40,973 nucleotides of DNA from Alphaproteobacteria bacterium (GTDB lineage Bacteria; Pseudomonadota; Alphaproteobacteria; Rickettsiales; SXRF01): contig JANYBV010000016.1 of the NCBI GenBank assembly GCA_025360605.1, positions 1 to 40,973 on the forward strand, written 5' to 3'. Below, piece by piece: positions 31,767-40,360 of the stretch. The first letter of the stretch is position 1. Every line of letters begins with the position of its first letter. The notes beneath the pieces were generated by a model that was not told the origin of the DNA, made no database searches, and saw only the letters and a list, made by a program, of their open reading frames with translations. A program made the translations under genes and the position numbers.

Positions 31767-32462
31767 TTAGTTACCCAGATTAAGATTGGCAAGGGTTTTG
31801 GAATGGTATTCACGGCGGTGTGTGACAAACACGATCCATGCGGTTGCCAGCATAAAAGCATAGGGATGGATAAACCACGCCAGCGCGGCAAGGCCGAAAT
31901 AATAAGCGCGCAGGCCACTGTTGAAATGGTGGGCGGCGTTGCTGGTCAGGTAGGTGCCTTTAATCAGGATGGGCTCGTAGTTTGTTACTACCTCGTTGTG
32001 CGGAGGGATGGAGTTGACGAAGATGCTGGCGTAGTTGTACTGGCGTAGCGACCATGTGTATTTGAAGAATGCGTAGATAAAAATAATGATGAGCAGGAAA
32101 ATTTTTACTTCCCAGAGAAACGGTGTGGTGGGTTTGGAGAACGGAATATTTTCTATGATGGCGTTCCAGCGGTCGTAGTAACCGAACAGGCTCATTAGGC
32201 CGACCATGATGAATATGGTGGTGTTGGCAAAAAAGGTAATGCTGCGTTGCAGATTGCCAATCATGATCGTGTCGATGGTGCGGTTGTCGCGGCGGATCAT
32301 TTCGTAAATCCATTGTTTACGGATGCCGTTGGTGACGGCCAGCAGGCTTTTGCTGTGCTGGCTTTTATGGTCGGTGAAGTGTGAATAGCCCGCCCAGCAG
32401 ATGATGAAGAAAAGCAGGGCTATCATGTCTTCCCAGTCAAAATATTTTGCGGCGATATCCAT
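31767..32462 (-). CDS. DUF599 membrane protein
   Basis: The protein has 231 residues and four probable membrane segments (about 12-30, 75-95, 113-133 and 184-208). It has the family's block SNAAHHFNSGLRAYYFGLAALAWF and RRDNRTIDTIMIGNLQRSITFFANT, which I recall as hallmarks of DUF599. Its function is unknown. It lies between the degenerate kinase gene (2-nt gap upstream) and the M15 peptidase gene (6-nt gap downstream), so the three are probably co-transcribed. Confidence 0.85.
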   Translation of the reverse strand: MDIAAKYFDWEDMIALLFFIICWAGYSHFTDHKSQHSKSLLAVTNGIRKQWIYEMIRRDNRTIDTIMIGNLQRSITFFANTTIFIMVGLMSLFGYYDRWNAIIENIPFSKPTTPFLWEVKIFLLIIIFIYAFFKYTWSLRQYNYASIFVNSIPPHNEVVTNYEPILIKGTYLTSNAAHHFNSGLRAYYFGLAALAWFIHPYAFMLATAWIVFVTHRREYHSKTLANLNLGN

Positions 32463-32464
32463 AA

Positions 32465-34369
32465 TTATTTATCTGAAGATTCTGAGAAACGAACTCTGTT
32501 GCCACTGAAGAACAGCGCAATAACAATGGTTCCGTCAGTGGATTTATTGATGTCGATGGTTCCCTGATGCAGTGTGATCAAGGTTTTGGCTAACTCGAGG
32601 CTGATGTCGGTTTGTTCTTTCAGCAGCTCCATGATTTTAGACGATGCGCGGTATTCAGGGGTATGATTAAGTTTTTCGGCAAGGGCAAAGAGCTCTGCGT
32701 TGTTGTAGAGCGGCGTGCCACGGCTGCTGATGACAAAAGCAAAATACATTTTTTCCCTGTTTTCAGAAATCAGCTTTGCTTCCATCAGAATAGTGCTTTC
32801 GGGCAGGGCGTGGCCGAGCGCGTGGAGCAGCAGGTTCATCAGGATTTGCTGGAGGCGGAACTCGTCGGCGATCAGCTTGGGCATCGGGTCCTGAAGCTGT
32901 ACCTTGATGCCCAGTTTTTCTACCTGCATTTTATCGGAGAGGAAGCGCAGCGCCTTGTTGATTGCACCGGCGATCTCAACCGGTTTTTCGACCAGCTCGA
33001 TATAATCCATCTCGGCTTTGGCGATGGTGAGCAAGTCTTGCGTGCTGTCGATCAGGATATTGCCCGTAGTGTAGATATCGGAAGCATACTGGCGGTATTT
33101 GCGGTTTTCCAGCGGGCCATAGAGCTGGTCTTTCATCACTTGCGCGCCGCCGATGATGTTGTTAAGCGGGGTACGCATTTCCTGACAGACATAGGCGAGG
33201 AATTCCGATTGGCTGCGGCGGTCGATGTCGGCATATTCCTTGGCTTTTTTCAGCATGAACATTTTATTGCGCAGCTCGTCCTGAATGCGTTTGGTTTCTT
33301 CGATATACTCGGAAATCCTGCGTATCTGAACGGCAAGCCCTTCGATTTCAACGGGGCCACCACGCGCCATAATCGCACAGGCTTCGCCCTTGGCTACCGA
33401 TGCGGCTATAGAAGTCATATCGATGATCGGTCTGATCATGCGGATGCGCACAATCCACAAAAAAGTTACTAAAAACACCGCCACCGCCACTACCATGAGC
33501 AGGCGCCACCACAGCAAGCCACGCACGGCTTCGTCGTTGTAGCGGGCATCGTATCCCAGCAGGATGATATAAGGATAATTCAGCGAAGCGCGATAATAGG
33601 TATAGCTGCCTGTATTCCACAGCATATTAATCTGCGACACCATTCCGCTCGGGTTTTTCGAGAAATTAACGTTGACCAGTTTGGGCAACGGGAAATTGTT
33701 GCTGACGAAATCCTTGTCGTCCGACACCTGTGCCAGCGGGATAAGTGTTTTGTTGAGGATGGCAAAGCTCAAACCGTCGCGCTTGACCAGATTGCTGATA
33801 CGCTCGGTCAGCATGTTGATGTCGATGCTGATCATGATGGTACCGATGAATTTACCGGTATAATCCGTAATGCCCATGGATACCGGAATCACCCAGCGCC
33901 CCGAAACGCGGCCTTCGATGGGGCGGCCAATCGCCATTTTCCAAGGATCAGCGAACGATTTTTTAACGTAGTCGCGGTCGGAAATATCGATCGGTTTTTC
34001 CAGCACACCCTTATTGCTGCTCACCACCAGAAGCTGTTCGGGATTGACCCATGAAAGGATGGAGTAGATGTATTCCTTGCTATCAAATGATTTTAGGATT
34101 TGTGCGAGTTTGATGAGGTTCCTGTCCTGATCCAGCACAATGTGCTTGCCCAGCGAAGTCAGGGTGTAGTTGGCGTTTTCCATCTCGGTGTTGAGCGCTT
34201 GCTCAATGCGGATGGATTCTTTTTCCATGTCATTGGCCACGCGTTCGGAATGGGTGGAATAGGTGCTGATGGTCACCACCGCAGAGATGACGCTTAACAC
34301 GAAAAGAATGGCGAGCGAAAGCAGCGCAAAATCACGCGAGAGTGAAGGCTGTGCCCATGGACTTTTCAT
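32465..34369 (-). CDS. Sensor histidine kinase with degenerate catalytic motifs (pseudokinase)
   Basis: The protein has 634 residues. Membrane helix about 15-36, a periplasmic double-Cache sensor (about 40-275, with DISDRDYVKKS and GRPIEGRVSGRW), a second helix about 283-305, a HAMP-like and coiled segment, a HisKA-like region and an HATPase-like domain. The phosphoacceptor His is replaced by Gln396 (CQEMRTPLNN). In the N box the second Asn is His516 (NLLLHAL). The G1 DxGxG is SSRGTP, and G2 has no GLGL. ATP binding and phosphotransfer are therefore unlikely. No response regulator lies nearby. DUF599 follows after 2 nt. Confidence 0.85.
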   Translation of the reverse strand: MKSPWAQPSLSRDFALLSLAILFVLSVISAVVTISTYSTHSERVANDMEKESIRIEQALNTEMENANYTLTSLGKHIVLDQDRNLIKLAQILKSFDSKEYIYSILSWVNPEQLLVVSSNKGVLEKPIDISDRDYVKKSFADPWKMAIGRPIEGRVSGRWVIPVSMGITDYTGKFIGTIMISIDINMLTERISNLVKRDGLSFAILNKTLIPLAQVSDDKDFVSNNFPLPKLVNVNFSKNPSGMVSQINMLWNTGSYTYYRASLNYPYIILLGYDARYNDEAVRGLLWWRLLMVVAVAVFLVTFLWIVRIRMIRPIIDMTSIAASVAKGEACAIMARGGPVEIEGLAVQIRRISEYIEETKRIQDELRNKMFMLKKAKEYADIDRRSQSEFLAYVCQEMRTPLNNIIGGAQVMKDQLYGPLENRKYRQYASDIYTTGNILIDSTQDLLTIAKAEMDYIELVEKPVEIAGAINKALRFLSDKMQVEKLGIKVQLQDPMPKLIADEFRLQQILMNLLLHALGHALPESTILMEAKLISENREKMYFAFVISSRGTPLYNNAELFALAEKLNHTPEYRASSKIMELLKEQTDISLELAKTLITLHQGTIDINKSTDGTIVIALFFSGNRVRFSESSDK

Positions 34370-34472
34370 AGCTAAACCATCGTGGCGGTTGAGAAATTGT
34401 GAGACACTATAAAAGGTCTTTGTGCTTTAAGCAAATACTCAGCATGGTTAAAACCCATTAAGAACCAACTCA

Positions 34473-35459
34473 TTAAGCACCGAGAATGAGCGAGGGGTCG
34501 GCAGGGGAGGATTTTTGGGTATTGAGGGTGTCGGCAAAGGTATCCAGACGGTTTTTTTGGGGGGGGGCATTGACGCGGGGTTTGATGTCATCCGCAAAGC
34601 GTTTAGGCGCGGGGGTATCCGCTTCTTTCACCGGTTCGGGTGCTTTAGGCTCAAACGGCAGGGTGAGCGAGCTGCCCAATAATTCCGATTCCTTGGTGAT
34701 GGGATTGATGTGGGTGTGTTGTGCGTGCCATTTGTCGTTCTTTTTGGCAAAAAATCGGCTGCCCATATAAAGCAATATGGTGGCTGCTGTGGTGGCAAAT
34801 ACGTCAATGGCGGCGATTTTACCATAACGGAACAGTTTGGTTTCGTTTTCGACAATTTTTGCCAGCCCGGGAATATGGGTGGGCCTTCCCAGCGGTTTGC
34901 AGACGATATGTTCTGCAAAACTATTCTCAAAAATGGCAAATTTTTCGTTACCGAATAGTGCCCCCCCCATTTTGAAACCGGTAAAGACGGCCAGCCATGC
35001 GGCAACTCGGCTTTTGATAAGACTGTTCCATGTCTGTTTGGTATCTTCTTCAACCGAGGCATCCTCGGATTTGTCACCTAGCATTTTGTTGAATTTTTCC
35101 ACTAGCTCCGGCTTGTGGTTTTCCATCAGCTTGACCGGAATAACGGTGACGTTACCGCCCTGCATGGTGGCGGTGGTCATCATGAACTGTTCAGCGGTAT
35201 GCTCGCTGAAACCTTGTTTCTGCAAATATTGCGTCGATTTTGCAAAATATTTTCCGCCGCCGCCGTATTTCGCCCAGTAGGCAATCGGTATGGTAACGAG
35301 GAAAGTTCCTATACCGGCAATCCCGCCATAGGTCAGCCAGTCGAACAGTTTTTCCCCTTTGGAAGTTGACGTTCTTTCTGCCTTGATTTCGGCATCTATG
35401 ACTTTGGGATCTATTGGTGCAGCTTCAGGAATCTTGGGATCCGTTTTATCCGCTGACAT
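34473..35459 (-). CDS. Unknown membrane protein, paralogue B
   Basis: The protein has 328 residues. It has two or three hydrophobic segments (about 42-62, 155-175 and 222-240), with a Pro/Lys/Thr-rich N-terminus and an extended Pro-rich tail from about 260. Segments such as VIPVKLMENHKPELVEKFNKML and KQTWNSLIKSRVAAWLAVFTGFKMGGALFG align with the neighbouring paralogue, so the two form a tandem pair (11-nt gap). I do not recognise a family or catalytic motif. The gene lies 103 nt upstream of the degenerate kinase gene; whether they share a transcript is unclear. Confidence 0.65.
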   Translation of the reverse strand: MSADKTDPKIPEAAPIDPKVIDAEIKAERTSTSKGEKLFDWLTYGGIAGIGTFLVTIPIAYWAKYGGGGKYFAKSTQYLQKQGFSEHTAEQFMMTTATMQGGNVTVIPVKLMENHKPELVEKFNKMLGDKSEDASVEEDTKQTWNSLIKSRVAAWLAVFTGFKMGGALFGNEKFAIFENSFAEHIVCKPLGRPTHIPGLAKIVENETKLFRYGKIAAIDVFATTAATILLYMGSRFFAKKNDKWHAQHTHINPITKESELLGSSLTLPFEPKAPEPVKEADTPAPKRFADDIKPRVNAPPQKNRLDTFADTLNTQKSSPADPSLILGA

Positions 35460-35470
35460 GATGAATTACC

Positions 35471-36505
35471 TCATGTCGCTAGAGAAAAGCTGGTGTCTGT
35501 GGCCTTGGCCGCATCCACATGGGTATCCATTTTTACTATCGGTTTCTTTTTGAGGTGGGCGAATTTATCTGCATCACTTACGGGGGTGACGCTGGTGGTT
35601 TGTGTGATGTTGTTGGCGTCCGAACCTGTGGTGGCTGGCTTGTCAGAGCTGCCGGACGCAGTATCGGTATGCAATTGCTCATGTAACTGTTCATGCACCA
35701 GCGAAGTGCATAATTCAGGATTGCGCACCTGAACACCTCTTTTTGCGACCAGTTTACTCGAAATTTCCAGCATGATCGAGGTGGCGGCACATGACAGCGT
35801 TTCCAGTGAAGCGATGGCTGCATAACGATGAGCGCGATTTTTGGTTGTCTGCACGCTTCCGGTCAGCAGTTTTTCTGACCAGTTTTTCATTTTTTCGCTG
35901 CCATGCGGTCCGATTACTTTGCCCAGACCAAGCGCGGTGCAAACTGCGATAGCACGGCCAAAAATCATACTCGGCCATGTTTGCTTTCCCTCGCAGGCGA
36001 GGGCGTTTTCTACTTCCTTGTCGCGTGCCTCGACTTCTTCCGGAGTCATGGCTTTACCGTTTCTGCGGTCGAACCAGTGGTTAGCTTTTTTTACCCATTC
36101 ACCTTTGTTGTCTTCGAGTAATTTCATCGGCAACACGAGCAAGGTGCCACTGATTAAAAGCGATCCCCAAAGAAGCAAGTTAGAGGCCTTGCTTTTGGCT
36201 GTGGTGGTAATACCCTTCTCGATGGTATCTTGGAATTTGAGGTTTTTGACCATCGCTTCGCTGATGGACTCGAACCATTTTTTCCCCATGCCATGTTCGA
36301 ATTCATCGGCGATGACGATGGCCGAGGCTTCGTTTGCTACAAAGCCGATACCGGTATAGACGCCGCGGTCAAATGCCAGCTCGCCGGAGGTCTTTTTCCG
36401 GTGGGGCTGATGGGGGTCTTTATCGCGCACCTCCACCTCTGCCAGCAACATCTCGGTTGGGTCAGCTTTAGTGACTGGCGTCATTTTTTGTTTATTATCA
36501 ATCAT
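35471..36505 (-). CDS. Unknown membrane protein, paralogue A
   Basis: The protein has 344 residues. The N-terminus is charged, then hydrophobic segments at about 107-127, 180-197 and 228-245 are flanked by soluble parts. The block VLPMKLLEDNKGEWVKKANHWFDRR and KQTWPSMIFGRAIAVCTALGLGKVIG mirrors the paralogue downstream, including its spacing. The tail (about 255-344) is Ser/Thr/Lys-rich, with a HEQLHEQLH stretch. I cannot assign a function. The ATG at 36505 has no ideal ribosome binding site. Confidence 0.65.
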   Translation of the reverse strand: MIDNKQKMTPVTKADPTEMLLAEVEVRDKDPHQPHRKKTSGELAFDRGVYTGIGFVANEASAIVIADEFEHGMGKKWFESISEAMVKNLKFQDTIEKGITTTAKSKASNLLLWGSLLISGTLLVLPMKLLEDNKGEWVKKANHWFDRRNGKAMTPEEVEARDKEVENALACEGKQTWPSMIFGRAIAVCTALGLGKVIGPHGSEKMKNWSEKLLTGSVQTTKNRAHRYAAIASLETLSCAATSIMLEISSKLVAKRGVQVRNPELCTSLVHEQLHEQLHTDTASGSSDKPATTGSDANNITQTTSVTPVSDADKFAHLKKKPIVKMDTHVDAAKATDTSFSLAT

Positions 36506-36636
36506 TTGAAAATTCGTAGCCGCCCCATTAAATATGAATATCCACTGTAAATTATAGACTATTTCGCGGGGATTTGTGTGAAGTTTTAATGACGAAGCAC
36601 AGGTAATTGCTGTGGAATTTCGTGATTTTCTACAAG

Positions 36637-37518
36637 CTATTGATTATGAAGCATACCTTTGGTCAATTCGCTGACATTATGGGCGAATAAGGCCAGATAG
36701 TCGCTGGCGGGGCCACCTGCGGGGGATAAGGCGTCGGAATACAGCGTGCCGCCGATGGTGGCTCCGGTGTCGGTTTCAAGCTGCTTAATCAGCCGTGAAT
36801 CCGAGATATTTTCCATAAAAAGCGCGTGAATATGCTGGTTACGGATTTGGTCCATCAGCTGTGCGAGTTGTGCTGCCGACATAGTGCTTTCAGGATTTAG
36901 CCCTTGTGGGGCAATGAAATGCACATGATATTGCCGTGAAAAATACTGGAAAGCGTCGTGGTTACTGATCACTTTGCGTTTGTCTTCCGGTATATTATTG
37001 ATTTCATCGGTCGCCCATTTATCCATCGCTTCGATTTTTCTGAGGTACGTGGCGGCATTGGCGCGGTATATGTCGGCGTGCGTCAGATCGGCTTGAATCA
37101 GCGCATCACGGATATTGGCGACGTATATTTTGCCGTTTTCAAGACTCTGCCACGCGTGGGGGTCGTTGTTGAGGCCGCCTTCAAAGGTGAGCGTATGGAT
37201 GCCGTCGGTAGCTTTCGCCACACGTCCGCCGTAGCTGGAGGATACAATCAACTGGCCAATCCATCCCTCAAATCCCAGCCCGTTGATAATTACCAGATCG
37301 GCAGATCCAAGGGCTTTGGCATCGGCGGGAGTGGGTTCATAGACGTGCGTGTCGCTGTCGGGGCCAACCAGCACTTTCAGGTCAACCATATCTCCGGCCA
37401 CCTGATGCACCATATCGCCGATGATGCTAAAACTGGCGACGACCTTGAGTTTGTCGGCATAAGCGTGAGCAGGCGCGAGCAGCAATGCCACGGCCAGCAG
37501 GATCGGTTTAACTCGCAT
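36637..37518 (-). CDS. znuA: Zinc/manganese ABC transporter substrate-binding protein
   Basis: The protein has 293 residues. Signal peptide (about 1-21) is followed by a cluster A-I binding protein. Metal ligands are in place: His58 (DTHVYEP), His121 (DPHAW), His187 (SNHDAF) and an Asp in the C-terminal LYSDAL. The His-rich loop common in ZnuA is missing, so the sequence alone does not separate zinc from manganese. The Fur-family gene and Zur-type box upstream favour zinc. The start overlaps the permease gene by 11 nt. Confidence 0.88.
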   Translation of the reverse strand: MRVKPILLAVALLLAPAHAYADKLKVVASFSIIGDMVHQVAGDMVDLKVLVGPDSDTHVYEPTPADAKALGSADLVIINGLGFEGWIGQLIVSSSYGGRVAKATDGIHTLTFEGGLNNDPHAWQSLENGKIYVANIRDALIQADLTHADIYRANAATYLRKIEAMDKWATDEINNIPEDKRKVISNHDAFQYFSRQYHVHFIAPQGLNPESTMSAAQLAQLMDQIRNQHIHALFMENISDSRLIKQLETDTGATIGGTLYSDALSPAGGPASDYLALFAHNVSELTKGMLHNQ

Positions 37519-38380
37519 AATGTTTCCTTGGTAAAAAGCGCATACGCAAGCTGCCGTGCGTTCCCAGTAACACCGACAGCAGGTTCAGTGTTCCGGTGGT
37601 GAGTACGATGGCGGGGCCGGAGGGCAGGGCGTAGTGATAGGAGAGTAATAACCCGACGAATGACGAGCCAAAGGCGAAGGCAATGCTTAAGCCGATGGTG
37701 ACATCGATATTTTTTGTCCAGAAACGTGCGGCAATGGCGGGTAACACCATCACCCCCATTGCCATCATTGTTCCCAATGTCTGGAATGCCGATACGAGGT
37801 TTAATACCACCAGCACCAGAAATACCTGTTGCAAGAGTGCTGATTTTCCACGCATGGCGCGCATAAAGCCGGAATCAAAACATTCCACCACAAGGTTGCG
37901 GTATATGGCGGCGAGGACGAGTGTTGAAAGGGTAGATACGCCCGATACCATCACCAGCGAGCGATTATCAACGGCCAGCACGTTGCCGAATAGGATGTGC
38001 ATTAGGTCAATGCTATTGCCATGCAGCGAAATAATCAGCACTCCAACGGCAAGTGAAAAAAGATAGGCTCCGGTGAAGCTGGCATCTTCCTTGAGTTGGG
38101 TGAGTTGGGTGAGTGCGCCGGCGATGGTCGCTACCAGCAATCCGGCGATCAGGCCGCCAAGCGCCATCGGCCATAGCGATAACCCGAAAAACAAAAACGC
38201 AATCGATGCCCCTGGCAGGATCGCATGCGACATGGCATCGCCCACCAGCGTCATGCGCCGCAGCACAAGGAACACGCCCAGCGGTGCGCCGCTAAAAGAT
38301 AACGCAGCACATGCCACCAGCGCCCTGCGCATAAACAGGTAATCGGTAAAAGGTTGGAACACATACTCGTAGAGGCTCAT
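37508..38380 (-). CDS. znuB: Zinc/manganese ABC transporter permease
   Basis: The protein has 290 residues with eight or more membrane segments typical of the ABC-3 family. Recognisable are VLRRMTLVGDAMSHAILPGASIAFL (about 40-64), the coupling-type loop, and TMMAMGVMVLPAIAARFWTKN (about 202-222). It forms the membrane channel for the metal taken up by the binding protein. The start overlaps the ATPase stop by 4 nt (ATGA), and its end overlaps znuA, so all are translationally coupled. Confidence 0.9.
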   Translation of the reverse strand: MSLYEYVFQPFTDYLFMRRALVACAALSFSGAPLGVFLVLRRMTLVGDAMSHAILPGASIAFLFFGLSLWPMALGGLIAGLLVATIAGALTQLTQLKEDASFTGAYLFSLAVGVLIISLHGNSIDLMHILFGNVLAVDNRSLVMVSGVSTLSTLVLAAIYRNLVVECFDSGFMRAMRGKSALLQQVFLVLVVLNLVSAFQTLGTMMAMGVMVLPAIAARFWTKNIDVTIGLSIAFAFGSSFVGLLLSYHYALPSGPAIVLTTGTLNLLSVLLGTHGSLRMRFLPRKHYAS

Positions 38381-39105
38381 ACGGCGCGCTCACACACAGC
38401 GATATTGCTCTGCCAGTCGTCTTTAAAAAAGCGGCTGCTGAGCAGTTTTTCAGGATGGAGTGCTTTCGCGGAAGCGTCCCACGCAATACATTCACGCGCC
38501 AGCAACAGGCAGTCGGGGAAATGATTTCGGATTTGTTCAAAATCGTGCAGTACGCAAATGATGGTGCGTTTTTCGGCGTGCCAGCGCCGGATAATATCCA
38601 GCAAGTGAGTGGTGGTATTTTCATCGATGGCGTTGAACGGTTCATCTAGCAGCATGATATCGGCGTTCTGCACCAGCAGTCGCGCAAACAGTGCGCGCTG
38701 AAATTGTCCGGTGGAAAGGCTGGCGAGGTCGCGTTTTTCAAATCCCCCAAGCCCTACTTCCACCAGTGCCTGTGCGGCCTGTTGTTTCATCTCGGCGGTG
38801 ATGGCTTTATTGCCTTTGGTTTGCAGCCAGAACCCGCAAGTGACCATGTGTAATACCGACAGCGGAAAGTCGCGCTGCATGTCGGAGGCCTGTGGCAGGA
38901 ATGCGATGGTTCCGTTGATGCCGATGCGTCCTTCCTGCGCGGAAATTACGCCAGCGATGGCTTTCAGCAGCGTGCTTTTTCCGGCACCGTTGGGGCCGGC
39001 AATAGCGGTGAGGGAGCCTTGCGCGAAGGCACCCGTAATGTGGTGGACGGCGGGATGGCGGTTATAGCTGATGGTGACATTATCGAGCGTGACGGCAGCG
39101 TTCAT
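38377..39105 (-). CDS. znuC: Zinc/manganese ABC transporter ATPase
   Basis: The protein has 242 residues from the ATG at 39105, which has GGAGG upstream and overlaps the small gene's stop as ATGA. An in-frame start at 39144 would add 13 residues inside the small gene. Walker A GPNGAGKST (37-45), signature LSTGQFQ, Walker B LLDEP and a switch His (LHD) are all present. It energises the permease ZnuB. Confidence 0.9.
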   Translation of the reverse strand: MNAAVTLDNVTISYNRHPAVHHITGAFAQGSLTAIAGPNGAGKSTLLKAIAGVISAQEGRIGINGTIAFLPQASDMQRDFPLSVLHMVTCGFWLQTKGNKAITAEMKQQAAQALVEVGLGGFEKRDLASLSTGQFQRALFARLLVQNADIMLLDEPFNAIDENTTTHLLDIIRRWHAEKRTIICVLHDFEQIRNHFPDCLLLARECIAWDASAKALHPEKLLSSRFFKDDWQSNIAVCERAV

Positions 39106-39203
39106 GACGGAGCGCCTCCGCTTGCCCAATACACCATAAGCCACAATACAAGGACTAAAAGGCTGGCGATGCCAATGCGGCGTTGTGAACTCCAGTAAAA
39201 CAT
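39102..39203 (-). CDS. 33-residue single-span membrane peptide between zur and znuC
   Basis: The ATG at 39203 lies one base after the zur TGA (39207-39205), and the TGA at 39104-39102 overlaps the znuC ATG as ATGA. Sequence: MFYWSSQRRIGIASLLVL, then VLWLMVYWASGGAPS. It has a basic N-terminal part and one hydrophobic segment of about 18 residues (I10-W26), i.e. a membrane-spanning peptide with an N-in orientation by the positive-inside rule. No ribosome binding site precedes it, so translation would be coupled to zur. The tight fit between two genes at both ends is the main evidence. The function is unknown. It may modulate the transporter. Confidence 0.7.
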   Translation of the reverse strand: MFYWSSQRRIGIASLLVLVLWLMVYWASGGAPS

Positions 39204-39204
39204 A

Positions 39205-39609
39205 TCAGTGTGCGTGCTCGTGGTTGCAATCCGCACACAGGCCGGAGAGTTCCAGCATTTCACGTTCGATATGAAAATCGAGTTTCTTGGCCAGATTATT
39301 GATAAAGGTGGTCAGGCGCGGGTCATGGATTTCCGTGGCATTTCCGCAATTGCGGCACACGGCGAATTTGGCGTTATGTTCTTTGTGTTCGCTGTGGCAG
39401 GCGACGAAGGAGTTCAGCGATTCAATGCGGTGCACCATGCCGCGCTCCATCAACGTCTCCAGTGCGCGGTAAACGGTAGGCGGTGCTTTGATGCCCGACT
39501 GGCGTAGCTGGTCAAGGATGTCATAGGCCGACATCGGCTTGCTGCTTTTACTCAGCAGGTCCAGCACTTTTTTACAGTGTGGCGAGAGTTCCGAACTTTT
39601 GGCGCGCAT
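39205..39609 (-). CDS. zur: Fur-family zinc uptake regulator (Zur)
   Basis: The protein has 134 residues: winged-helix N-terminus (PTVYRALETLMERG, 44-57), then dimerisation part with structural-zinc cysteines C85xxC88 and C125xxC128 and a His-rich end (HEHAH). The position at the head of the znu operon, and the DNA box 27 nt upstream of the start, indicate autoregulated Zn-responsive repression. It is first in the order zur, small peptide, znuC, znuB, znuA. Confidence 0.9.
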   Translation of the reverse strand: MRAKSSELSPHCKKVLDLLSKSSKPMSAYDILDQLRQSGIKAPPTVYRALETLMERGMVHRIESLNSFVACHSEHKEHNAKFAVCRNCGNATEIHDPRLTTFINNLAKKLDFHIEREMLELSGLCADCNHEHAH

Positions 39610-39635
39610 GGGGTGTTTCCATTATTTTTTGATAC

Positions 39636-39648
39636 GTTATATTGTAAC
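39636..39648. promoter_or_regulatory. Zur-box-like palindrome
   Basis: GTTATATTGTAAC has GTTA and TAAC arms. With the flanking T-rich bases it resembles the alphaproteobacterial Zur site GTTATATTATAAC as I recall it. It sits 27 nt upstream of the zur start and 77 nt before the divergent ABC gene, so Zn-bound Zur could repress both. Confidence 0.65.
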
Positions 39649-39724
39649 ATTTAACTTTACAAGCGGGATTTTTTGCGTTTTAGTATGCGGGTAAACCACA
39701 ATAATCAGAGGATTTTGGTGCAAT

Positions 39725-40360
39725 ATGCTTGATATAAGTGCGGTAAGCCTTGGGTATGGCAGCGAGGTTTTACGGTTTTCAGGATTGAAGCTCGGCAAGG
39801 GTGAGCAGTGCCTGATCACGGGGCCTTCCGGCAGCGGCAAAACCACCTTATTATATTCGATTGCCGGTTTGCTGGATGTGTTGTCAGGAAAAATTTCTAT
39901 CGGTGATACCGAAATCACCGGCCTGTCAGAGCAGGCGCGCGACCATTTTCGCGGGCGGCATATCGGCATGATCTTCCAGACGCTGCATCTGGTCAAAAGC
40001 CTTTCGGTCATTGAAAATCTGATGCTGGCATCCTACGTGTCGGGCATGCCGCAGGACAGGGCGTATGCGGAAAGCATCCTCAAAAAGTTAGACATTTATG
40101 ATAAGAAAGACGCGCTACCTTCGCAGCTAAGTCAGGGGCAGGCGCAGCGCGTGGCTATTGCGCGTGCGGTGCTGCACCATCCGGTGTTGCTGCTGGCGGA
40201 TGAACCCACTTCCAGCCTCGACGATGCGTCATGTGAAGCGGTGATTACGCTGATACGGCAGGTGGCTGAGGAAAATAATGCGACGCTGCTGATCTCCACG
40301 CACGATGCCCGCGTTAAAAAATATTTCACGCAGGTGGTGAATGTAGGAGTGCCGTCATGA
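39725..40360 (+). CDS. ABC transporter ATPase (MacB/LolD-like)
   Basis: The protein has 211 residues. Walker A GPSGSGKTT (about 33-41), Q loop, signature LSQGQAQR, Walker B LLLADEPTSSLD and a switch His (STHD) are present. The length and LolD/MacB-like features match ATPases that work with FtsX-type permeases, such as the one following. The start is divergent from zur with a Zur-like box between. I infer a zinc-regulated transporter, resembling ZrgC of the Vibrio zinc importer in arrangement, but this is not established. Confidence 0.88.
   Translation: MLDISAVSLGYGSEVLRFSGLKLGKGEQCLITGPSGSGKTTLLYSIAGLLDVLSGKISIGDTEITGLSEQARDHFRGRHIGMIFQTLHLVKSLSVIENLMLASYVSGMPQDRAYAESILKKLDIYDKKDALPSQLSQGQAQRVAIARAVLHHPVLLLADEPTSSLDDASCEAVITLIRQVAEENNATLLISTHDARVKKYFTQVVNVGVPS

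Noticed and set aside
31803-32048. Plus-strand frames opposite the DUF599 and kinase genes
   Set aside because: Shadows of well-supported minus-strand genes with no ribosome binding sites.
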